Assembly (NCBI RefSeq): GCF_963082655.1
Contig: NC_081553.1
Location: 206,541,272-206,605,271, forward strand
DNA: 64,000 nucleotides
Direction of reading: 5' to 3'
DNA from: Stomoxys calcitrans
Taxonomy: Eukaryota > Arthropoda > Insecta > Diptera > Muscidae
Both the position numbers and the translations under genes were made by a program. Positions 55,721-64,000 of this stretch are shown piece by piece. The notes under the pieces were generated by a model. It did not search any database. It worked only from the letters and a program-made list of their open reading frames with translations, and was not told the DNA's origin. Numbering within the stretch: position 1 is the first letter of the stretch; each line of letters begins with the position of its first letter.

Positions 55721-56164
55721 ATCAGAAAGGATAGGCAAAAACAGGGCGGTGCCGACTGTATAATACCCTATACCTACCCTAGTAACACAAAGTGGGAGCT
55801 GTATCTAATTCTGAACCACTTTAGTGGACCTCGGCGGATGTTTTCAGATGGGTTATTAAACCATCCGTATCAATTTTCGAGCCAATATGTTTAAACTGTA
55901 ATAACTAAGGTTGACAAATGACAACATTACTGCAAATTACCCAAAATCTGACGAATATATAAATGGGAGCTATTAACATGGACAGACATACAGACAGACG
56001 GACATAGCTAAATCGAATCAGAGACGATCGATATAATTGTCAATGTGTCTATCTCTCTTCCTTCTGTGTGTTACAAAAAACGGCAATTGCAAATTTTGCC
56101 CATGAAAATTCCACAAAGTAACAAATGCACAATGTTAAAATACCCTGCTCCACAGTGATGGCGT
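55721..56164 (-). mobile_element. Helentron/DINE-like element H24, type III, with a minimal array
   Basis: Type III 3' end (ggcaaaaacagggcggtgcc, ataataccctatacctacc), one partial central repeat, GACAGAC block (55982-56005), tctctcttccttctgtgtgt and aaaataccctgctccacagt as the 5' end. It preserves the uninterrupted version of the MITE-3 target. A ~35-bp reversed SINE tail (gcaaattttgcccatgaaaa) sits near 56098-56132. Confidence 0.78.
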
Positions 56165-58930
56165 ACATATTTGTACGTACGTTTAGTACCTCAATTGGTA
56201 CTATTTGGTACTTTCTTTGCAAATTGAACTCGAGCTCTAAGTTTTTTTTTTAACTTAGGTACAACTTGGTACCCATAATTGGGTGACTAAAAGAGTTTTT
56301 GGAAATTTGTACATTTAGGTACTAAAAACAGTACCAAAAAGGTACGAAATGAGTGAACTTTGCACAGGGCGTATAGATAGAGGCAGAATTTTTTTAAATT
56401 AGACTTTAAAAACATCTGGTGCAAAAGGATGAGGGTGAAAAGAAACATGGAAAAATAGTACTGGTAACGGAAAAAAACGTACGTTTAGTACCTCAATTGG
56501 TACTATTTGGTACTTTCTTTGCAAGTTGAACTAGAGCTCTGAATTTTGGAACTTAGGTACACTTTGGTACCCATAATTGGGTGACTAAAAGAGTTTTTGG
56601 AAATTTGTACATTTAGGTACTAAAAACAGTACCACAAAGGTACGAAATGAGTGAACTTTGTACAGGGCGGATAGATAGATGTAGACTTTTGAAATTTGAC
56701 TTGAAAAACATCTGGTGAAAAAGGATAAGGGTGAAAGCAAGCACGGGAAAACAGTACTGTCAACGAAAGAATACGTACGTTTAGTACCGCAATTGGTACT
56801 ATTTGGTACTTTCTTTCCAAATTGAACTAAAGCTCTGAATTTTGGAACTCAGGCACACTTTGGTACCCATAGTTGGGTGACTAAAAGAGTTTTTTGAAAT
56901 TTGTACTTTTAGGTACTAAAAACAGTACCCAAATGGTACGCAATGAGTGAACTTTGTACAGGGCGGATAAATAGAGGTAGAATTTTGAAATTTGACTTAC
57001 AAACATCTGGTGCAAAAGGATGAGGGTGAAAAGAAGCATGGAAAAATAGTATTGTCAACGGAAGAAAACGTACGTTTAGTACCGCAATTGGTACTATTTG
57101 GTACTTTCTTTACAAATTGAACTAAAGCTCTGAGTTTTGGAACTTTGGTACACTTTTGTATCCATAATTGGGTGACTAAAAGATTTTTTGAAATTTATTG
57201 ATTTAGGTACTAAAAATAGTACCAAAAAGGTACGAAATGAGTGAACTTTGTATTGGGCGGATAGATAGATGTAGAATTTTGAAATTTGAATTAAAAAACA
57301 TTTGGTGCAAAAGGATGAGGGTGAAAAGAAACATGGAAAAATAGTATTGTCAACGGAAGAAAACGTATGTTTAGTACCGCAATTGGTACTATTTGGTACT
57401 TTCTTTACAATTGAACTAGAGCTCTGAGTTTTGGAACTTTGGTACACTTTGGTATCCATAATTGGGTGACTAAAAGAGTTTTTGAAATTTGTACATTTTG
57501 GTACTAAAAACAGTACCAAAAAGGTACGAAAAGAGTGAACTTTGTACAGGGCTGATAGATAGAGGTAGAATTTTAAAATTTGATTTGGTACTATTTTGAA
57601 CTTTTTTTTACAATTGAACTAGAGCTCAAATTTTGGAACTTAGCTATACTTCGGTACCCATAATTGGGTGACTAAAAGAGTTTTTGGAAATTTGTACATT
57701 TAGGTACTAAAAACAGTACCACAAAGGTAAGAAATTAGTGAACTTTGCACTGGGCGGATAGATAGAGGTAGAATTTTAAAATTTGACTTACAAACATCTG
57801 GTGCAAAAGGATGAGGGTGAAAAGAAACGTGGGAAAATAGTACTGTCAACGATAGAAAATGTACGTTTAGTACCACAATTGGTATTATTTGGTACTTTCT
57901 TTCCAAATTGAACTAGAGCTCTAAATTTTGAAACTTTGGTACACTTTGGTACCCATAATTGGGTGACTAAAAAAGTTTTTGGAAATTTGTACATTTAGGT
58001 ACTAAAAACAGTACCAAAATGATACGAAAAGAGTGAGCTTTGTACAGGGCGGATAGATAGATGTAGACTTTTGAAATTTGACTTAAAAAACATCTGGTGC
58101 AAAATGATGAGGGTGAAAAGAAACATGGAAAAATTGTACTGTCAACGAAAGAAAACGTACCTTTAGTACCGCAATTGGTACTATTTAGTACTTTCTTTAC
58201 AAATTGAACTAGAGCTCTAAGTTTTGGAACTTTGGTACAATTTGGGTGACTAAATAATCTGTTCAAAATTCATGCATTGGGGTACCAAAATTGGTACAAA
58301 AATTGGTACCATTTGGTACTTTCTTGACAGTTGGACCTAAAGGTCTGAAATTTGGAATATAGGTTAAAGTAGGAAAAATATGATGGGTGACTATGATCTT
58401 TTTACAATTCGTACATTTTGGTACCAATATTGGTACCATTTGGTGCTTTCTATGCAGATGGTGCTAGAGGTCTGAAACTAGGAGAAATATGATGAATGAC
58501 TAAATAATCTATTCATAACTCATAAATTTTGGTACCATTTGGTAAATTCTTTGCAGATGGAGCTAGAGGTCTGAAATTTGGAATGTAGGTACAGAAGGAG
58601 ACATATAATGGTGAGTAAATGATCCATTGAAAATTAGTAAATTTTTAGTACTAAAAAGTGCAAAATAGTACGAAATAGATTTTTTTTTTTTCGAAAAAGC
58701 GAACGGGGACTGTTAAAATTAAGCAATTTGACAAACACTAACGCATTCTTGACAAAAATACGACATGTGGAAGAAAACGTACTAATTGTGGTGAAATTGG
58801 CACCTTGAGGGAATATATTGGACAACTAGAAGATATTTTTTATTCGTATATTTAGGTACTCAAACGTACAAAATGGTACTTTCTTAACGGAGTGAGCTCA
58901 AGCTCTCAAAATTGGGATACAGCTACATCT
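56165..58930. repeat. GTAC-rich satellite, ~296-bp unit, ~8 units plus degenerate edge
   Basis: The landmark gtacgtttagtacc (with variants) occurs at 56177, 56479, 56775, 57070, 57365, 57861 and 58157; spacing is 295-302 bp, with a shortened unit near 57580-57860. Each unit holds about ten GTAC tetramers, including ggtactatttggtactttct and a small hairpin ggtact-aaaaac-agtacc (56318-56335 in unit 1). From 58260 units become short and irregular. The array is AT-rich elsewhere. Open frames crossing it (such as 57094-57519 on -) are not conserved between units because the period is not a multiple of three. Confidence 0.93.
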
Positions 58931-58944
58931 TGGCTTTAGATCTT

Positions 58945-59990
58945 GGGCAAACAGAAGATTTTTTTTACCTATCTGGACCATATTTGTGTTGGATGTCGTG
59001 AGTCTTAAAGAAGCTTACAGTTTCAAATTTCACCAAAATCGGGGAAAAAATTAAATTTTTTATGGTCTTTAGATCCTTAATCTGGATATTGGTCTCTATG
59101 GCAGCAATATCTACATATAGCCTGTTCTGCACCATATTTGCGACAGATGTTGGGCTAAGACCCTATATCGGCAGCTATATCGAAACATATTCCGATCTGG
59201 ACCATTTTTGGTTCGGATGTCGACGGGCCTAATAAAACTCACTTTTCTGAGTTTCAGAAAAATCTGGTAATAAATGCGTCTGTTATAGTCTTAAGACCCC
59301 AAATCGGCATATCGGTCTATATGGCAGCTATATATAAATATGGTCCGATGAATGCCATATTCGGATCAGATGTCGAGGCTTCTAATGCAACTCACTGTTG
59401 TCTATTTCAGCAAAATCGGAGAATAAATATGCCTTTTATGGTGTTTAGACCTTAAAGCTGAAGATCGGCCTCTATGGCAGCTATATCTAAATATAGATCG
59501 ATCCGGACCATATTCGGGACAAACGTTGAGAGCTTTGTTACAACTCACAGTTTCGAAATTTCAGCGAAATCAGGCAATAAAGGTGTCTGTTATAGGCCCC
59601 AGACCCAAAATCGTCCAGATGGTCCAGATCGGAACATATTTTAAAAAAGCTGTCATGGCATGGCCTAAGATCTTAAGATCCAAAGTTGGCAGATCGGTCT
59701 ATATAACCAATCTGCCGACTTTGGATCTTAAGGTCTTAGGCCATATAGGCAGCTTTTTTAAAATATGTTCCGATCTGGACCATTTTTGCCTAATAAAACT
59801 AACTATTCTTAAGACCACAAATCGGCATATCAGTCTATATAACCAATCTGCCTATATGGCAGCGATATGTAATAATGGTCCGTTAAACACCATATTCAGC
59901 ACAATCGGAGAATAGGTGCGCCTTTCATGGTATTTAGACCCTAAAGCTGAAGATCGGTCTGTGTGGCAGCTGTAAATAAATATAGCCTGA
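58945..59990 (-). mobile_element. Helentron/DINE-like element H25, type IV array, both ends missing
   Basis: Six or so type IV units (aatcggcatatcggtctata, atggcagctatat) begin directly after the satellite. One unit is rearranged into a palindrome (59621-59781). It ends at an RTE-like fragment near 59990. Confidence 0.82.
59621..59781. repeat. 161-bp imperfect palindrome
   Basis: The left arm starts ggtccagatcggaacatatt and continues through cctaagatcttaagatccaa; the right arm is its reverse complement, ending aatatgttccgatctggacc. Arms of ~73 bp, with a few mismatches, surround a centre of about 15 bp (cggtctatataacca). Confidence 0.92.
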
Positions 59991-59997
59991 TCTGAGG

Positions 59998-60633
59998 AAC
60001 GCGTTTCAGAAAGTGTCATCCTGCGGAGTTTGATTAATTTTGCAGGGATACCAAATTCAGACATGACTTGAAATATCTTTGAACGTAAGATACCCCTCAA
60101 CGAAAGCTGATTTGTGGTCAACAAAAAGATGGTAGGAGTTGATTTGCAGTGTGATTATCTGGTCCAGGGTGGATTTACCAGGTCTAAAGCCACATTGATA
60201 GGGTCCAATTATCTTATTGACTTTAGGTTTTAATCTTTCACACAGTACGCTCGAGAGTATCTTGTATGCGATGGGAAGGAGACTTATTCCTCTGAAGTTG
60301 ACACATTCGGTCTTGTCTCCTTTCTTGTGTACGGAACATAGTATGCTGAGGTTCCAATCATCGGGCAGGCGTTCTTCTAGCCAGATTGGGCAGACAAGCT
60401 GATGCATACGCCTTATCACGGTGTCGCCTCCGGTCTTAAATAGTTCAACGGGTAACCCGTCGGCTCCAGCTGCTTTGTTGTTCTTCGGTCGGATCACTGC
60501 TACTTGGACCTCATTCTGACTAGGAGGTAAACATTTTATACCATCATCAGGGATTGGTTCTGTAGTATCCTCTTCGACGCCAACGGCAGTTGGGTAAAAT
60601 TTTCTTTCCATATCCTCAGCATGCTATCTGTGT
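59998..60633 (-). pseudogene. RTE-like non-LTR retrotransposon RT fragment B5
   Basis: Largest RT remnant of this family: MERKFYPTAV leads into DDGIKCLPPSQNEVQVAVIR, PKNNKAAGADGLPVELFK, RRMHQLVCPIWLEERLPDDW, NLSILCSVHKKGDKTECVNF, RGISLLPIAYKILSSVLCER and GPYQCGFRPGKSTLDQI. LFVDHKSAF marks the first palm Asp region. A deletion removes ~12 codons after QI, and the frame is lost near AMSEFGIPAKL. YADD and everything downstream are absent. The 5' edge coincides with the edge of fragment B1 at 16509. Confidence 0.85.
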
Positions 60634-61110
60634 CAGGTTATATACCGATTTGAATCATAATTAGCATAGTTATTGGCTGTCGTAACAGAACACCACTAGC
60701 TTAAAATCAGGTAACAACTACGGCTTCAAAAGGCTCAAGATCTCAAATAGGAAGATCGGTTTGTATGTGAGCTGTATCAGGTATTAAAGCTATTTGGAGT
60801 GTACTAAGCACGATTGTTGGAAATCGTTGCAGAACACTATGTCTAAAATTTTAGCCAAATCGGATAAAAATTTCGGATTCCAGGAGCTCAATCATAGGGT
60901 TGATATGGTAGCTATCAAGTATTCAAATATGAGCCGATATGGCCCAATGACCTACATCTTTATTCGTTTGACCGCTATCGTGATTTGCACAGACGGACGG
61001 AACAGACAGACATGGTTAGGCGATATTCTATGGAGTCGCAGATCAATATTTCAAGGTGTAGCAAGCGGAATCACCAAATTAGTATACCGCCCATCCAATT
61101 GTGAGGGATA
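60634..61110 (-). mobile_element. Helentron/DINE-like fragment H26, type II diverged
   Basis: Two degenerate central units, the GACGGAC block (60991-61010), gcgatattctatggagtcgc and a 5' end resembling gtgagggatataaa. The 3' side is replaced by the RTE-like fragment; tcag may be shared at the junction. Confidence 0.72.
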
Positions 61111-61660
61111 TAAAAGGAATTCAAGGAAACTACACCCAACAAAGTACTCCCCCTTTTTCTCTTAGCCTCTTTTTTGCTTTGAAATATAAGCTGACGACAA
61201 AAATTCACAAAGGTGTCTTAGAACTTAATTTAAACATTTTTGAATACAAAAAGTAAAGAAAAGAAAAAAAATTGGCAAAATTTCGGCCACACCATTTCAC
61301 TTGAAGGCCATGAACATTCCATTCGGTTATTATATTTCTGTCATTTTATGTAAATTCCTAAGCCAAATATATGACATTACAATGGCATTCTCAGACCCAC
61401 AATACTCAGCCCCTTCATTTATTTATTTGCACAAAAATACGAGAAAATATTTCGTTTGCTCTTGAGCGGGGGAGTAGGGTGTCAAAGGAAATTCTTTTCT
61501 TCATTTTCGTATTAATACCCGTTGCCACTACTTATGGAGGATATGATAGGTTAGAAGATATATTTGCAACTGACAGGAGAAACAGTGGAGGTAGGTTCAA
61601 CGAAATGACAAACCAATAGGTATGTCATTTAGCTTTAGCTTAAATCGGATAGCATTCATA
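61111..61660. other. AT-rich interval without recognised genes
   Basis: The only notable frame, 61371-61619 (+), is short with no domain features. Confidence 0.45.
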
Positions 61661-62524
61661 ACAAGTAAGAGCGTGCTAAGTTCGGACGGGCTGAATCTTG
61701 TATACCATGGATCAGATTTGTCGAGTTCAATGCGCAGTATCTCTTTTTAGGCAAGCAAAGAATTTTGAATAGGAATGTGCTATTGTGTAATATTTCAGTT
61801 CATTCGGATAAGAATTGCGCCTTGAAGGGACTCAAGAAGCAAAATCGGGAGATCGGTTTATATGGGAGCTGTATCAAGCTATTGATCGATTCAGACCATA
61901 TCACCCACGTATCTTGAATGGCAGTGAGAGAATGGCTGTTGTACAAAATTTCTTCCAAATCGTATGATAATTGCGCCCTCTAGAGGCTCAAGAAGTCAAG
62001 ATCCCAGATCGGTTTATATGGCAGCTATATCAAACCATGGTCTGATTTGAACCATACTTTGCACAGTTGTTGGAAGTGATACCAAAACACCACGTGCAAA
62101 AGTTCATTTAAATCGGACAAGAATTGCGCCCTCTAGAGGCTCAAGAAGTCAAGACCCAAGATCGGTTTATATGTCAGCTATATCAAACAATGGACCGATT
62201 TGAACCATACTTAGCGCAGTTTTTGGAAGTGATATCCAAAAACCACGTGGAAAAATTTCAGTCAAATCGGACAAAAATTGCGCCCTCTAGAGGCTCAAGA
62301 AGTCAAGACCCAAGATCGGTTTATATGTCAGCTATATCAAACAATGGACCGATTTGAACCATACTTAGCGCAGTTTTTGGAAGTGATATCCAAAAACCAC
62401 GTGCAAAATTTCAGTAAAAATCGGACAAGAATGGCGCCCTCTAGAGGCTGTAGAAGTCAAGACCCGAGCTGTTACAAACAGAATGACGAAATTAGTATAC
62501 CCCCACCCTATGGTGGAGGGTATA
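61661..62524 (-). mobile_element. Helentron/DINE-like element H27 (864 bp), type II, lacking the GTCC block
   Basis: 3' end acaagtaagagcgtgctaag; hairpin disrupted (cggacgggctgaa). About four central units; two adjacent ones (62113-62266 and 62267-62420) are almost identical over ~140 bp. The array passes directly (gacccgagct|gttacaaaca) into the 5' end, so the GGAC block was deleted. 5' terminus atggtggagggtata at 62524. Confidence 0.9.
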
Positions 62525-62549
62525 AAAATATGAGACCTTTGCCATTTTT

Positions 62550-63018
62550 TATACCCACCTATCTGCCGATCTTAAGGTCTTAGGCCCATAAAACCCACAA
62601 TTGTTATCCGATTTTGCTAAAATTTGGGACAGTGAGTTGTAATATGCCACTGGATATAGCTGCCATATAGACTGATCTCTCGATTTAAGGTTTTGGGCCC
62701 ATAAAAGGCGTAATAATTGTCCAATGTCGCCGAAATTTGAAGCATTGAGTTGTGTTAGGCTCCTCGACATATTTCTGCAATTTGGCCCAGATCGATCCAG
62801 ATTTTAATATAGCTGCCATGTGGACCGATCTCTCGATATGAGGTCTTGGACCCATAAAAGACGCATTTAATGTCCGATTTCGCCGCAATTTGGCACAGTG
62901 AGTCGTATTAGACCCTTCGACATTTTTCTTTAATTTGGTTCAGATCGGTCCAGATTTGGATAAAGCTGCCATATAGACCGATCTCACGATTTGAGGTGTT
63001 GGACCCATAAAAGGGTCG
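62550..63018 (+). mobile_element. Helentron/DINE-like element H28, type I, rearranged
   Basis: TATACCCACC follows a T-run, but the next bases (tatctgccgatcttaagg) are already central repeat, so the 5' conserved block is deleted. About three type I units follow before a family D relic. It lies 25 bp from H27, 5' end to 5' end. Confidence 0.8.
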
Positions 63019-63019
63019 T

Positions 63020-63440
63020 CATCAATTCTTGCACTGTTGGAGTTGAGGCGGCAGCATCTGCTGGAACGTGATTGACCCAGAACTACTCTGAATTGCTGGT
63101 GCAACGGGAGGCGATCGTTCTCCAAGGACCACATTTACCCGTTAGCTATTTAACGCAACTGGTACCGTGTCTGCATGAATGTTGCATACCAACGCTTGGT
63201 ATGCCGCTTGATCTAGAGGTTCTCTTGTAGCGATGAATCTCTCGCTCTTGATCATGTAGATCCACCTTCTGCTTCTGGTCGAGGGATATCTATCCATAAG
63301 CTGATGATTTTGATGGTCCCTGCGATAACAGCCTAGAAGGTTTAGCTTAATTATCCTGTAGTTATGTCTTGGCACGGATAGGATTTTTGCCTCTTTATTT
63401 GGGTGGTCCACGTGAGAACTGAGAAGACAGCCCTTCGCAG
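63020..63440 (-). pseudogene. Jockey-like C-terminal relic, second copy of family D
   Basis: Product pieces HNYRIIKLNLLGCYRRDHQN, EPLDQAAYQALVCNIHADTV and VLGQSRSSRCCRLNSNSARI parallel the relic at 45991-46748 (HNYMLSKQYLLGRYRRDHPN, EPLDQAVYHAGVDNIHADTV, LAQLRSGRCSRLC). Frames are shifted several times. Bounded on both sides by Helentron-like repeats of different types. Confidence 0.72.
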
Positions 63441-64000
63441 TTCGAATCTATATTACTGTAAATCGGACGAACAAATATATACGATCTATATGTAAATCTG
63501 ATCCGATTTCGTGCAAACTCCTCAGATACTGCGACAGTCGTCGAGGAAAGCGTTTTGCAAAATTTTGGCAAGATTGGTCAATAATAGCGCTTGCTGTGAC
63601 TCTAGGATTGAAAATCGGGCTATATATATATATGAGAGCTATATCTAAATCTGAACCGATTTCCATGAAATTCACTAGTAGTATCGAGAGTCGTAAAAAA
63701 ATCCTTCATGCCAAATTTCGAACGAATTTGTTAACAAATGACCATTTTATTGCCTTATTACTGCAAATCGGACGAACATATATATGGGAGCTATATCCAA
63801 ATCTGAACCGATTTTTATTAAATTCGCCAGTAATATTGAGAGTCAAAAGAAAATCCTTCCCAACAAATTTCAAGAGAATCGGTCAACAAATGACCATTTT
63901 ACTGCTGTATTACTGGAAATCGGACGAACATATATATGGGAGCTATATCCAAATCTGAACCGATTTTTTCCAATTTCAATTGATTGACGTCTCTAGGCCG
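63441..64000 (-). mobile_element. Helentron/DINE-like type III array H29, running off the window
   Basis: Three to four 152-bp type III units (aaatccttcccaacaaattt, tatatatgggagctatatcc). Neither terminus is in view. Confidence 0.85.

Noticed and set aside
57094..57519. 141-codon frame on the - strand in the satellite
   Set aside because: Spans ~1.5 satellite units; the ~296-bp period shifts the frame between units, so the product is not repeated.

Overview
The window looks like repeat-dense, non-coding DNA from a dipteran nuclear genome, most likely a calyptrate (muscid-type) fly. The evidence is the repeat content. More than two dozen full or partial copies of a Helentron-like element have the layout of Drosophila DINE-1/INE-1: a 5' TATACCC end, a GTCC microsatellite, a central array of ~150-bp tandem repeats, a subterminal inverted repeat, a 3' hairpin and an ACTTGT end. 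Alongside them are mariner-type MITEs, a tRNA-derived SINE, several non-LTR retrotransposon relics and a gypsy-type pol relic. The species cannot be fixed from sequence alone. I found no host protein gene, rRNA, functional tRNA or CRISPR array. Every protein similarity I recognise belongs to a broken transposable element. In the feature list the + strand for a Helentron-like copy means TATACCC at the low coordinate and ACTTGT at the high coordinate.

Layout. 1-9.5 kb: a three-layer nest (Helentron-like copy, then MITE, then a complete 1.8-kb Helentron-like copy), a non-LTR relic (family A) with a SINE at its 5' edge, two Tc1/mariner transposase relics, and a 0.4-kb GTCC minisatellite. 9.5-25 kb: a gypsy RNase H relic split by a SINE, a ~125-bp repeat family of unknown class, and Helentron-like copies with 153-bp arrays. 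25-32 kb: a MITE next to an RNase H relic (family C), then long type III and type I arrays. 33-44 kb: an RTE-like endonuclease relic and two large family-A relics, one carrying a SINE inside the YADD catalytic box and a complete Helentron-like copy upstream of it, the other carrying a MITE in the endonuclease. 45-56 kb: Jockey-like relic (family D) and more Helentron-like copies, some fused head to tail. 56-59 kb: a ~296-bp satellite packed with GTAC motifs. 59-64 kb: a type IV array with a 161-bp palindrome, an RTE-like RT relic and further Helentron-like copies.

How the parts relate. These are layered insertions, not cooperating genes. Several host copies preserve the pre-insertion sequence, so element ends, target sites (T|T for the Helentron-like family, TA for the MITE, 12-15-bp duplications for the SINE) and relative ages can be read directly. 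Four versions of the central tandem repeat have diverged in sequence yet keep a 152-153-bp period and a shared core, which is the most interesting pattern here. The stretches between repeats (about 6.2-7.6, 12.7-14.2, 25.97-27.4, 31.8-33.2, 38.7-39.9, 44.1-45.5, 50.7-52.5 kb) are AT-rich with simple repeats and show no recognisable coding signal; they could be intergenic or intronic.
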